From Ruminococcus champanellensis 18P13 = JCM 17042 (GTDB lineage: Bacteria > Bacillota > Clostridia > Oscillospirales > Ruminococcaceae): DNA of 64,000 nucleotides. Shown here piece by piece: positions 7,744-16,417 of the stretch (position 1 is its first letter; each line of letters starts with the position of its first letter). The position numbers were made by a program, and so were the translations under genes. Location: the NCBI RefSeq assembly GCF_000210095.1, contig NC_021039.1, positions 1,409,861 to 1,473,860 on the forward strand. Reading direction: 5' to 3'. Under the pieces are notes generated by a model. It saw nothing but the letters and a program-made list of their open reading frames with translations. It was not told the DNA's origin and did not search any database.

Positions 7744-8100
7744 ATGGCACGAGTGAAGGGTGCAATGGCAACTCGCAAGAGAAGAAATAAAACATTAAAG
7801 CTGGCTAAGGGCTACTGGGGCAATAAGAGCAAGCACTTCAAGATGGCCAAGCAGGCCGTTATGAAGTCCGGCAACTACGCTTACATCGGCCGTAAGCAGA
7901 AGAAGAGAGATTTCCGGGCACTGTGGATCACCAGAATTTCCGCAGCATGCAAGCTCAACGGCATGAATTATTCCACATTCATGAACGGCTGCAAGAAGGC
8001 TGGGATCACACTCAACAGAAAGATGCTGTCTGAGATCGCAATCAACGACGCTGCCGGTTTCACAAAGATTACTGAGCAGGCAAAGGCTGCGCTTCAGTAA
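7744..8100 (+). CDS. rplT: 50S ribosomal protein L20
   Basis: The 118-residue L20 is essential for early 50S assembly and, in Firmicutes, is the autoregulator that binds the operon leader. The typical start [20 protein letters not shown] and the [20 protein letters not shown] segment are present. GGAGG lies upstream of ATG 7744. It is third gene of the operon, 71 bp after rpmI. Confidence 0.98.
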   Translation: MARVKGAMATRKRRNKTLKLAKGYWGNKSKHFKMAKQAVMKSGNYAYIGRKQKKRDFRALWITRISAACKLNGMNYSTFMNGCKKAGITLNRKMLSEIAINDAAGFTKITEQAKAALQ

Positions 8101-8114
8101 GTACATGAACCAAG

Positions 8115-8144
8115 TGCCTTTCCGTGCGTTTGTGCGGAAAGGCA
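8115..8144 (+). other. Hairpin after rplT, weak terminator candidate
   Basis: TGCCTTTCCG (8115-8124) pairs perfectly with CGGAAAGGCA (8135-8144). It lacks a clear T tract, so it may be a 3'-end stabilising hairpin and not an efficient intrinsic terminator. Confidence 0.5.
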
Positions 8145-8195
8145 TCCTTATATATGCGGCTCCGTCCGGTACAGTTCAGAAACGGAGGTGTACGA

Positions 8196-8999
8196 TTGCA
8201 ACACAACACTGTTTTGTCCTCAAAGGACAATGTGAATATCAAACGCTACCAGAAGCTTGCTGCCTCGAAAAAGGAGCGGTACGCCGATGGTCTATTTGTG
8301 TTGGAGGGGGTACGGCTCGTCCAGGATGCATTGCTGGAGCAGGCACAGCTGGAGTGTCTGATGGTGACGGAATCGGCTTTGGAAAAGTATCCTGCATTCC
8401 TTGCGCAGGCTGATTTGAGGGAAGTACGTTTGCTGGTTATTTCAAATGAGCTTGGCGCAAAAATCGCCCAGACTGAGCAGCCCCAGGGCGTGTTTGCCCT
8501 TTGCCGGATGCCCCGGCAGGAGGATTACCAGCCGGTGCTGTACCGGGGCGGACATTTTCTGATGCTCCACCAGTTACAGGATCCGGGCAATCTGGGCATG
8601 ATCCTGCGGACGGCGGACGCCCTGGGCATTGACGGGGTGTTTCTGTGCGGCTGCTGCGACGTGTACAGCCCCAAGGTCATCCGTGCCACCATGGGTTCTG
8701 TGTTCCGGGTGCCATTATGGCAGGAACCGGATACGGACAGGCTCCTTTGCCGAATGCAAGCGGCTGGGGTACATACCTATGCGGCAGTGATCGATCCGGA
8801 CGCACGGGAGCTGCGTAGCTGTGACTTCAATGGCAGCGCTGCTGTGATGATCGGCAACGAAGGCAACGGCATCCCGGCACAGTTGGCGGATGCCTGTGAT
8901 ACCCGGCTGACCATCCGGATGCAGGGGCATATTAACTCTCTGAATGCGGCAATGGCAGCGGGAATCATTCTTTGGGAATTACAGGGGGGACAGGTATGA
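8196..8999 (+). CDS. TrmH/SpoU-family RNA 2'-O-methyltransferase
   Basis: This 267-residue enzyme has an N-terminal substrate-binding domain (NIKRYQKLAASKKERYADGLFVLEG). A C-terminal SPOUT knot domain carries LHQLQDPGNLGMILRTADA, MGSVFRVP, IGNEGNGI and SLNAAMAAGIILWE. It transfers a methyl group from SAM to a ribose 2'-OH in rRNA or tRNA; the target is unknown. I chose TTG 8196 because GGAGG (8184-8188) lies 7 nt upstream. Its stop overlaps the dprA start as ATGA. Confidence 0.88.
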   Translation: MQHNTVLSSKDNVNIKRYQKLAASKKERYADGLFVLEGVRLVQDALLEQAQLECLMVTESALEKYPAFLAQADLREVRLLVISNELGAKIAQTEQPQGVFALCRMPRQEDYQPVLYRGGHFLMLHQLQDPGNLGMILRTADALGIDGVFLCGCCDVYSPKVIRATMGSVFRVPLWQEPDTDRLLCRMQAAGVHTYAAVIDPDARELRSCDFNGSAAVMIGNEGNGIPAQLADACDTRLTIRMQGHINSLNAAMAAGIILWELQGGQV

Positions 9000-10222
9000 A
9001 CGAGACAAGGTACTGGTTGTGGCTGAGCCTGGTGTTCGGCGCAGGAAATCCCCGGGTATGGCAGCTACTGGATCATTTCGACAGCGCCCATGACGCCTTT
9101 TTCGCCCTGCGGGAGGGAGAGGTCACCGGGCTGACGCCTGCGGAGGAGCGTGCTGCCCGGACAGCCCATCTGGAACAGGTGGATGCGGTGATCGAATACT
9201 GTCAGCGCAATGGGATCACCATTACTGCCTTTGACCAGGCGGAGTATCCTGCCATTCTCCGGAGCATTTACAATCCGCCTCTGGTGCTGTTTTCCCTGGG
9301 GCATCTGGAGCTTCTGCGGGATTACATCGGTATGACCGTGGTGGGCACCCGGCGCCCCAGCCCTTACAGCCTGCGGGTTACAGAGGCGTTGGCAGGAGGG
9401 CTTGCGGAATGCGGCATGACCATCGTCAGCGGCTTTGCCCTGGGTGTGGATTCTGCCGCCCATCGGGCTGCCCTGCGGCGGAATCTGCCTACAGTTGCAG
9501 TACTGGGTTGCGGTATCAACGTGAATTATCCCAAGGAAAATGCGGAGCTGAAGGAGCAGATGACCGAAAGCGGACTGATCCTGACGGAATTCCTGCCGGG
9601 TACCCAGCCTATGGGCAGCAATTTCCCCAAGCGGAACCGGGTGCTCAGCGGTCTGTCCCTGGGTACTGTTGTGGTGGAGGCTGCCATTGGCAGCGGTTCC
9701 CTGATTACCGCAGAGCATGCGGCGGATCAGGGTAGGGATGTGTTCTGCGTGCCTCCGGCAGATATTCTGGATCGCCGGTATGCAGGGGTGTTCCGCTACT
9801 TGCGGGACGGGGCGATCCCGGTGTTCACACTGAACGATATCTTGAACGAATATTACACCACCTATCCGCATAAACTATCGACGCCTGTGGATCCCCCCTA
9901 TGAGGCAAAGCGCAGCCAGTCGGCGGTGCTGTCCCAGGAGGAGGAATTGCCGCCGCCTGTGGTGAAGCCCAAAAAGCAGCCAGAGCAGTCCGCAGAACCG
10001 GAGCAGCCGGAAACAACGGCAAAGCCCAAGGGAGATCGAAGCAGTCTGGATCTGTTGCAGACAGCCATTGTGAATTGCCTGGAACAGGAGGGCAAGATGC
10101 ATGCGGATGTGCTTGCTACCCGGCTGGAGCTGAGCATGGAGGATCTGATGATGTCCCTGACGGAGCTGGAGTTGATGGGGGTCGTGACCTCTCTGTTCGG
10201 CAAGGTGTATGAATTAAATTAG
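8996..10222 (+). CDS. dprA: DNA-processing protein DprA (Smf)
   Basis: The 408-residue protein protects incoming single-stranded DNA and loads RecA in natural transformation. An N-terminal helical region precedes the Rossmann-like domain with VVGTRRPS, VSGFALGVDSAAHRAAL, FPKRNRVLSGLS and AIGSGSLITAEHA. A Pro/Glu/Lys-rich linker (about residues 300-340) leads to a C-terminal winged-helix domain. ATG 8996 overlaps the previous stop and gives the usual family N-terminus. dprA followed by topA is a conserved order in Firmicutes. Confidence 0.95.
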   Translation: MNETRYWLWLSLVFGAGNPRVWQLLDHFDSAHDAFFALREGEVTGLTPAEERAARTAHLEQVDAVIEYCQRNGITITAFDQAEYPAILRSIYNPPLVLFSLGHLELLRDYIGMTVVGTRRPSPYSLRVTEALAGGLAECGMTIVSGFALGVDSAAHRAALRRNLPTVAVLGCGINVNYPKENAELKEQMTESGLILTEFLPGTQPMGSNFPKRNRVLSGLSLGTVVVEAAIGSGSLITAEHAADQGRDVFCVPPADILDRRYAGVFRYLRDGAIPVFTLNDILNEYYTTYPHKLSTPVDPPYEAKRSQSAVLSQEEELPPPVVKPKKQPEQSAEPEQPETTAKPKGDRSSLDLLQTAIVNCLEQEGKMHADVLATRLELSMEDLMMSLTELELMGVVTSLFGKVYELN

Positions 10223-10262
10223 AAAGGAGTTTTCTGCCCGGTGGGGCGGAAAATGCAGATAT
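10223..10262 (+). promoter_or_regulatory. Shine-Dalgarno / hairpin / start-codon arrangement before topA
   Basis: The only good ribosome site, AAAGGAG (10223-10229), is 33 nt from ATG 10263. A hairpin, TTTTCTGCCC (10230-10239) with GGGCGGAAAA (10244-10253), fills the gap. When folded, only 9 nt remain between hairpin and ATG, so the structure would restore normal spacing. Confidence 0.6.
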
Positions 10263-12344
10263 ATGTCTAACTTAGTAATTGTGGAGTCTCCTGCCAAGGC
10301 AAAGACCATTCAGAAATACCTGGGCGGGGATTATGATGTGATTGCCTCTATGGGACATGTACGGGATTTGCCCAAGTCCAAATTTGGTGTGGATGTGGAG
10401 CATGACTTTGCCCCCCAGTACATGGACATGAAGGGCAAGGAGGACGTGATCAAGGATCTGAAGAAGCACGCCAAAAAGGCGGACAAGATCTATCTGGCAA
10501 CGGACCCGGACCGTGAGGGAGAAGCGATTTCCTGGCATCTGGCGCAGATGCTGAACCTGAATATGGAGGACAACAACCGGGTGGCATTCAACGAAATCAC
10601 CCAGGCTGGCGTCCGGAACGGTATGAGCCACCCCCACAAGATCGATGTGGATCTGGTGAATGCCCAGCAGGCACGGCGGATTCTGGATCGGATCGTGGGC
10701 TATCAGCTGAGTCCCTTCCTGTGGAAAAAGGTGAAGCGGGGATTGTCCGCCGGTCGGGTACAGTCCGTAGCCGTGCGGCTTGTGGTGGATCGGGAAAATG
10801 AAATCCGGGCATTCAAGACCCAGGAATACTGGTCCATTGACGCAAAGCTCACCGCTCCCTCCAGCCGGAAGGTGTTTGCGGCAAAGCTTGCAACCATCGA
10901 CGGGCAGAAGGCAGAGCTTGCCACCAAGGAGCAGACCGACGGCATCCTCCAGACCCTGGAGCAGGCGCAGTTTACGGTTGCCGGGGTCAAGAAGCGGGTC
11001 ACCAACAAGCAGCCTGCGCCCCCCTTCATTACCTCTACCCTCCAGCAGGACGCCTCCCGGCGGCTGGGTTTCCAGGCTAAGCGCACCATGAAGGCTGCCC
11101 AGGAGCTGTACGAAGGCGTGGAGATCGAGGGCATGGGTGCAGTGGGTCTGATCACCTACATGAGAACGGACAGCCTGCGTATTTCCGACGAGGCAAAGGC
11201 TGCTGCGGCTGCATACATTGAGCAGACCTACGGCAAGCAGTATCTGCCCCCCACGCCCCGGGTGTTCAAGTCCAAGAAGAATGCTCAGGACGCTCACGAA
11301 GCCATTCGTCCCTCCATGCCGGATCTGACGCCGGAGCGGGTGAAGAACAGTCTGACGACGGATCAGTTCAAGCTGTATAAGCTGATCTGGGAGCGGTTCA
11401 TCGCCAGCCAGATGGCAAACGCCCAGCTGAATACGGTTTCTGCGGATATTACTGCCGGAAACTGCGGCTTTAAGGCATCCGGCTACTCTGTGAAGTTTGA
11501 GGGCTTTACGGTGTTGTATGAGGAATCCAAGGATGCGGACGCAGAGGACAACAAGGTGCTGCCTCCTCTGGAGCAGGGAGATCTGCTGAAGGTCAAGAGC
11601 CTGGATGGGAACCAGCATTTTACCCAGCCTCCGGCAAGATACTCCGAAGCCACCCTCATCAAGGCACTGGAGGAAAACGGAATCGGCAGACCGAGTACCT
11701 ATGCCCCCACCATCACTACCATCCTGTCCCGGCTGTATGTGGAGCGGGACGGCAAGCAGCTGCGACCCACCGCACTGGGTGAGGTCATCACCGAGCTGAT
11801 GAAGGAGCATTTCAAGCATATTGTAGATGCCAAGTTCACGGCGAAGATGGAAACGGATCTGGACCGGGTGGAGCATGGGGACTGCGACTGGGTATCCATG
11901 CTGCATGGATTCTACGATGACTTTGAAAAAACCCTGTCCAAGGCGGAGGTTGCCATGGAGGGCAAGCGGGTAAAGGTGCCGGACGAGGAGACCGATGTGG
12001 TATGCGAGCTGTGCGGCAAGAAGATGGTCATCAAGATCGGCAGATTCGGCAAGTTCCTGGCATGCCCCGGATTCCCGGAGTGCCGGAACACCAAGAAGAT
12101 CGTTCAGGAAACCAAGGGTACCTGCCCTTTGTGCGGCAAGAAGATCGTGCTGAAAAAATCCAAGAAGGGCAGAAGCTTTTACGGCTGCGACAACTACCCC
12201 AACTGCAATTTCATGACCTGGAGCACCCCGGTGGAGGATACCTGCCCCAAGTGTGGCTGTACCCTGTTCAAGAAGGGTGGGCGTTCCGGTAAGCTGGTAT
12301 GCGAAAAGCCCGGCTGCGGCTTTGAGCGGAGCCTGAAGGAATGA
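10263..12344 (+). CDS. topA: DNA topoisomerase I (type IA)
   Basis: The 693-residue enzyme relaxes negative supercoils by transient cleavage of one strand. The Toprim domain is at the N-terminus (VESPAKAKTIQKYLG, DPDREGEAISWH). The catalytic tyrosine is Tyr299 in GLITYMRTDSLR. The C-terminus has three four-cysteine zinc ribbons starting with CELCGKK, CPLCGKK and CPKCGCT. It is the usual length. It follows dprA by 40 bp, a gap occupied by a hairpin, and overlaps trmFO by 4 bp. Confidence 0.98.
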   Translation: MSNLVIVESPAKAKTIQKYLGGDYDVIASMGHVRDLPKSKFGVDVEHDFAPQYMDMKGKEDVIKDLKKHAKKADKIYLATDPDREGEAISWHLAQMLNLNMEDNNRVAFNEITQAGVRNGMSHPHKIDVDLVNAQQARRILDRIVGYQLSPFLWKKVKRGLSAGRVQSVAVRLVVDRENEIRAFKTQEYWSIDAKLTAPSSRKVFAAKLATIDGQKAELATKEQTDGILQTLEQAQFTVAGVKKRVTNKQPAPPFITSTLQQDASRRLGFQAKRTMKAAQELYEGVEIEGMGAVGLITYMRTDSLRISDEAKAAAAAYIEQTYGKQYLPPTPRVFKSKKNAQDAHEAIRPSMPDLTPERVKNSLTTDQFKLYKLIWERFIASQMANAQLNTVSADITAGNCGFKASGYSVKFEGFTVLYEESKDADAEDNKVLPPLEQGDLLKVKSLDGNQHFTQPPARYSEATLIKALEENGIGRPSTYAPTITTILSRLYVERDGKQLRPTALGEVITELMKEHFKHIVDAKFTAKMETDLDRVEHGDCDWVSMLHGFYDDFEKTLSKAEVAMEGKRVKVPDEETDVVCELCGKKMVIKIGRFGKFLACPGFPECRNTKKIVQETKGTCPLCGKKIVLKKSKKGRSFYGCDNYPNCNFMTWSTPVEDTCPKCGCTLFKKGGRSGKLVCEKPGCGFERSLKE

Positions 12345-13669
12345 TCCGGGTCATCGGTGCCGGGCTTGCCGGCTGCGAGGCTGCCTGGCAGATCGCCCAG
12401 GCGGGTCTGTCGGTGGCTCTGTATGACATGAAGCCAAAGAAGCATACTCCTGCCCACCATGCGGACACCTTTGCAGAGCTGGTGTGCTCTAATTCTCTGA
12501 AGGCGTCCCGGCTGGATTCTGCCCCTGGCATGTTGAAAGCGGAAATGGAACGGCTGGGCTCCCTGCTGGTGCCCTGTGCAAAGGCAACCGCAGTGGAGGC
12601 AGGGGGCGCTCTTGCGGTGGAGCGGCATGCGTTTTCCCGAATGGTAACGGAGAAAATCCGCTCACACCCGAATATCATGATTTGTGAGGAAGAGGTGGAG
12701 CGGATCCCGGAGGGGAAGGTCATTCTTGCCACCGGCCCTCTGACGGCGGATACCCTGGCAAGGGAGATCGCTTTGATTTGTGGGGAGCAGCTGAGCTTTT
12801 ATGACGCTGCCGCCCCCATTGTCACCCGGGAAAGCCTGGACGAAAGCCGCATATTTTACGCCTCCCGGTACGGGAGAGGAGATGCGGATTACATCAACTG
12901 CCCCATGGAAAAGCCGGAGTATGAGGCGTTTTATGAAGCCTTGATCGGGGCGGAGTCTGCTCCCCTGAAGGAATTCGACAAGGCGGCATTCCGGGTGTAC
13001 GAGGGCTGTATGCCCATTGAAGTGCTGGCAAAGCGTGGGGCGGATACGATGCGGTTCGGCCCGCTGAAGCCGGTGGGACTGACGGATCCCCATACCGGGC
13101 GGCGACCCTATGCAGTGGTGCAGCTGCGCAAGGAAAACCGGGAGGGCACTCTGTATAATCTGGTGGGATTTCAGACCAATCTGAAATTCGGAGAGCAGAA
13201 ACGGGTATTTTCCATGATTCCCGGGCTTGCCCATGCGGAGTTTATGCGCTATGGAGTCATGCACCGGAATTCCTTTCTGAACAGTCCCAGGCTGCTGACG
13301 GATACGTATTGCATGCGGACAAACCCGGATCTGTACTTTGCCGGACAGATCACCGGCGTGGAGGGATATATGGAATCTGCCGGCAGCGGACTGGTTGCCG
13401 GACTGAACATGGTTCGGGCTGTACAGGGGAAACCGCCGCTGCATCTGCCCCGGGAGACTATGCTGGGGGCGCTGGCGGCACATGTCAGCGACAGCTACAA
13501 CGAAAAATACCAGCCCATGGGGGCGAATATGGGGATCCTGCCGGAGCTGCCGGAGCGGATCCGGGACAAGAAAGCAAAATACATGGCGCTGGCACAGCGG
13601 GGCATGCAGGCACTGGAGGCATTGCTGACGGAGGATGCGGCGCAGACTGGAACGGAATGGGGTGTTTGA
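12341..13669 (+). CDS. trmFO: Folate-dependent tRNA (uracil-54-C5)-methyltransferase TrmFO
   Basis: The 442-residue flavoprotein makes ribothymidine at tRNA position 54 using methylenetetrahydrofolate and FAD, the Gram-positive alternative to SAM-dependent TrmA. The FAD motif GAGLAGCEAA is at residues 6-15. Catalytic cysteines lie in ELVCSNSLK (Cys49) and in YEGCMPIEV near residue 226. GQITGVEGYMESA is typical of the GidA-like fold. ATGA overlap with topA indicates translational coupling. Confidence 0.97.
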   Translation: MIRVIGAGLAGCEAAWQIAQAGLSVALYDMKPKKHTPAHHADTFAELVCSNSLKASRLDSAPGMLKAEMERLGSLLVPCAKATAVEAGGALAVERHAFSRMVTEKIRSHPNIMICEEEVERIPEGKVILATGPLTADTLAREIALICGEQLSFYDAAAPIVTRESLDESRIFYASRYGRGDADYINCPMEKPEYEAFYEALIGAESAPLKEFDKAAFRVYEGCMPIEVLAKRGADTMRFGPLKPVGLTDPHTGRRPYAVVQLRKENREGTLYNLVGFQTNLKFGEQKRVFSMIPGLAHAEFMRYGVMHRNSFLNSPRLLTDTYCMRTNPDLYFAGQITGVEGYMESAGSGLVAGLNMVRAVQGKPPLHLPRETMLGALAAHVSDSYNEKYQPMGANMGILPELPERIRDKKAKYMALAQRGMQALEALLTEDAAQTGTEWGV

Positions 13670-13673
13670 CCAG

Positions 13674-14693
13674 ATGAATATCATTGTAGACGCATTCGGC
13701 GGAGATCATGCTCCCCAGGCAGTGATCCAGGGCGCTGCCATGGCGGTGCAGCAGCTGGGGGTGGAGATCACTCTGGTGGGGGATGAGCAGATCATCCGGA
13801 AAACGGCTGAGGAGCAGGGCACATCTCTGGAACAGATCCGGATCCTGCACACCGACGAGGTATTCGAGATGCACGAGGAGCCTACCTCCATCCTGAAGGC
13901 CCACAAGAACTGCTCTATGGCGGTGGGACTGCGGGCATTGCGGGATGACCAGGGGGATGCTTTCGTATCCGCCGGCAGTACCGGTGCTCTGGTGGTAGGT
14001 GCTACCTTCCTTGCAAAGCGCAGCCCCGGCATCAAGCGTGCGGCACTGGCACCTTTGCTCCCCACTGCAAAGGGAGTCAGCATGCTCATCGACTGCGGTG
14101 CCAATGCGGACTGCCGACCGGAGATGCTGGTGCAGTTTGCTCTGATGGGCAGTGCCTATATGAAGAACGTCATGGGCGTGGAGAATCCGGCGGTGGGTCT
14201 TGTGAATATCGGTTCGGAGGATACCAAGGGCAGAGAGCTGGAGATCGAGACCTATCACCGGCTGCAGGAGGCACCGGTCAACTTCCGGGGCAACCTGGAG
14301 GCACGGGAGATCCCCGGAGGCGAGTATGATGTGATCGTTACCGACGGCTTTACGGGAAACGTGATCCTGAAGCTGTATGAGGGCATGGGTTCCTTTTTTG
14401 CACATAAGCTCAAGGACGTGTTCAGCGGAGTCAGTGGCAAGCTGTCCGCAGCATTGGTGCTGCCCCGGATCAAGGCGTTCAAAAAACAGATGGATTACAG
14501 CGAGGTGGGCGGCGCTGTGCTGATGGGGATCGCAAAGCCCGTGATCAAAGCCCATGGCAGTTCGGATGCCCGGGCGTTTTACAATGCCATCCGGCAGGCA
14601 AAGGCTTGTGTGGATGAGAAAATGATAGTGACACTTACCGCATCGGTTGCGGCGCTGCAGGCTATGGAGGAGAAGAAAATTGAAAGAGCATGA
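13674..14693 (+). CDS. plsX: Phosphate acyltransferase PlsX
   Basis: This 339-residue peripheral membrane enzyme makes acyl-phosphate from acyl-ACP, feeding PlsY in phospholipid synthesis. The family N-terminus IIVDAFGGDHAP, the SAGSTGALV loop and VTDGFTGNVILK are present. I use ATG 13674, which matches that N-terminus and follows GGGGTG. fapR and fabD/acpP, its frequent neighbours, are absent; rnc follows directly and overlaps by 14 bp. Confidence 0.96.
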   Translation: MNIIVDAFGGDHAPQAVIQGAAMAVQQLGVEITLVGDEQIIRKTAEEQGTSLEQIRILHTDEVFEMHEEPTSILKAHKNCSMAVGLRALRDDQGDAFVSAGSTGALVVGATFLAKRSPGIKRAALAPLLPTAKGVSMLIDCGANADCRPEMLVQFALMGSAYMKNVMGVENPAVGLVNIGSEDTKGRELEIETYHRLQEAPVNFRGNLEAREIPGGEYDVIVTDGFTGNVILKLYEGMGSFFAHKLKDVFSGVSGKLSAALVLPRIKAFKKQMDYSEVGGAVLMGIAKPVIKAHGSSDARAFYNAIRQAKACVDEKMIVTLTASVAALQAMEEKKIERA

Positions 14694-15393
14694 GGCAGGG
14701 AATACCCTGAGTTTGGAAGAATTTGAACAGATCATCGGCTACACCTTCCACGATAAGCAGCTGCTGCAGGAGGCGCTGTCCCATTCTTCCTACGCCAACG
14801 AAAAGAAGAAGCTGCGCCACAGCAATGAGCGGCTGGAGTTTCTGGGGGACAGTGTGCTGTCCATTGTGGTATCCCAGTACCTGTTCAAGCATTTTACCCA
14901 TCTGCCGGAGGGGGAACTGACCAAGATCCGGGCAAGCCTGGTTTGTGAAAAATCCCTGCATGTGTTCGCACAGAAGATCCGGCTGGGGGATGCGATCCTG
15001 CTGGGCAAGGGGGAGGAAAACACCGGGGGCAGAACCCGTCCCTCCATTCTGGCGGATGCCTTTGAGGCGGTCATCGCCGCCATTTTCCTGGATGGCGGAC
15101 TGGAGGCGGCAACTCCCTATGTGCTGGGCTTTATCCCGGAGGATATCGACAGCCGCCGGACAGCAGCCTTTTCAGATTACAAGACAGTGCTGCAGGAAAT
15201 CGTCCAGCAGAATCCGGAGGAGAAGGTGGAGTATATGCTGGTCAAGCAGACCGGCCCGGATCACAACAAGGCATTCGTGGTGAATGTATGCCTGAACTCC
15301 AACGTGATCGGCTCCGGCACCGGCAGGAGCAAAAAGGAAGCCGAACAGATGGCGGCAAAGGAAGCGCTGGCTCTGATGGGCTATGAAGCATAA
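14680..15393 (+). CDS. rnc: Ribonuclease III
   Basis: The 237-residue double-stranded-RNA endonuclease processes rRNA precursors. The catalytic signature NERLEFLGDSVLS is followed by a second acidic cluster at ADAFEAVIAAIFLDGG. The C-terminal dsRNA-binding domain runs from about residue 165 (DYKTVLQEIVQQ) to AAKEALALMG. I chose TTG 14680 because GGAGG (14666-14670) is 9 nt upstream and the upstream region has no better site; it overlaps the plsX end. acpP, usually between plsX and rnc, is missing here. Confidence 0.95.
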   Translation: MKEHEAGNTLSLEEFEQIIGYTFHDKQLLQEALSHSSYANEKKKLRHSNERLEFLGDSVLSIVVSQYLFKHFTHLPEGELTKIRASLVCEKSLHVFAQKIRLGDAILLGKGEENTGGRTRPSILADAFEAVIAAIFLDGGLEAATPYVLGFIPEDIDSRRTAAFSDYKTVLQEIVQQNPEEKVEYMLVKQTGPDHNKAFVVNVCLNSNVIGSGTGRSKKEAEQMAAKEALALMGYEA

Positions 15394-16417
15394 AAACCTG
15401 GCGATTTTCATTCCCCACCTGGGCTGCCCCCATCGGTGCAGCTTCTGCGACCAGCACTGCATCAGCGGCAGCGTCCATGCTCCTTCCCCGGAGGAGGTGA
15501 CCGCCCTTTGCCGGGATACCTTGCCTTCCATGGGGGATCCGGCGCATACCCAAATCGCCTTTTTCGGCGGCAGCTTTACCGCTTTGCCCAGAGATTACAT
15601 GCTGGGACTGCTGGAAGCGGTACAGCCCTTTTTACGGGATGGGCTTGCAGGGGGTATCCGGCTCTCCACTCGGCCGGATTACATGGACAGGGAAACGGCG
15701 GCGCTGCTGGCGTCCTACGGGGTGACAGCTGTGGAGCTTGGAGCACAGAGCCTGTGGGATCCGGTACTGGAAGTGAACGAACGGGGGCATACCGCCCGGG
15801 ATGTGTACCGGGCTGCCGCATGCGTCCGGGCACAGGACATGGAACTGGGCTTACAGATGATGACCGGGCTGTATGGCAGTACCCCGGAAACGGATCTTGC
15901 CACCGGCAGAGGGTGCATTGCCATGAAACCGGACACCATGCGGATCTACCCCACAGTGGTGCTGCCCGGCACCAGACTTGCCCGGTTGTATGCGGATGGG
16001 GCATATCCCATGCTGCCCCTTTCGGACATGATCGACCTGTGCGCCAGGCTGCTGGAGGAATGCGCCGCCGCCGGGATCCGGGTGATCCGCTGTGGGCTCC
16101 ATGCCCAGGACGGGGTATCGGAAAACCGGATCGCCGGGTATTACCACCCAGCCTTCCGGGAGCTTTGCGAAAGCCGCAGACTGCTGCGCCGGATGCAGGC
16201 ACAGATCGGCACGCCGGAGCCGGGGCGCATTTATGCGTTTCGGGTGCATCCTGCGGCACTGAGCCGGAGCATCGGCCATAAGGGCTGTAACCGGGCGTGG
16301 TTTGCACAGCAGGGGGCAGTGCTGCGGCTGATACAGGATCCGGCATGCGGCATGGAGGAATGCATATGGGAACCGGGCGCATCTGTCCATAGAAAGGAAA
16401 CACTTGCATGTACTTGA
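15383..16417 (+). CDS. Radical SAM protein of the Elp3-like group, next to smc
   Basis: The 344-residue protein carries the iron-sulfur motif CPHRCSFC (CxxxCxxC) at residues 14-21, followed by FFGGSFTALP, which matches radical SAM motif 2. The family is annotated as Elp3-related or oxygen-independent coproporphyrinogen-like radical SAM protein. It lacks the C-terminal acetyltransferase domain of Elp3. Its substrate is unknown. It overlaps the 3' end of rnc by 11 bp and the start of smc by 10 bp, so it is tightly coupled to both. Confidence 0.8.
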   Translation: MKHKNLAIFIPHLGCPHRCSFCDQHCISGSVHAPSPEEVTALCRDTLPSMGDPAHTQIAFFGGSFTALPRDYMLGLLEAVQPFLRDGLAGGIRLSTRPDYMDRETAALLASYGVTAVELGAQSLWDPVLEVNERGHTARDVYRAAACVRAQDMELGLQMMTGLYGSTPETDLATGRGCIAMKPDTMRIYPTVVLPGTRLARLYADGAYPMLPLSDMIDLCARLLEECAAAGIRVIRCGLHAQDGVSENRIAGYYHPAFRELCESRRLLRRMQAQIGTPEPGRIYAFRVHPAALSRSIGHKGCNRAWFAQQGAVLRLIQDPACGMEECIWEPGASVHRKETLACT

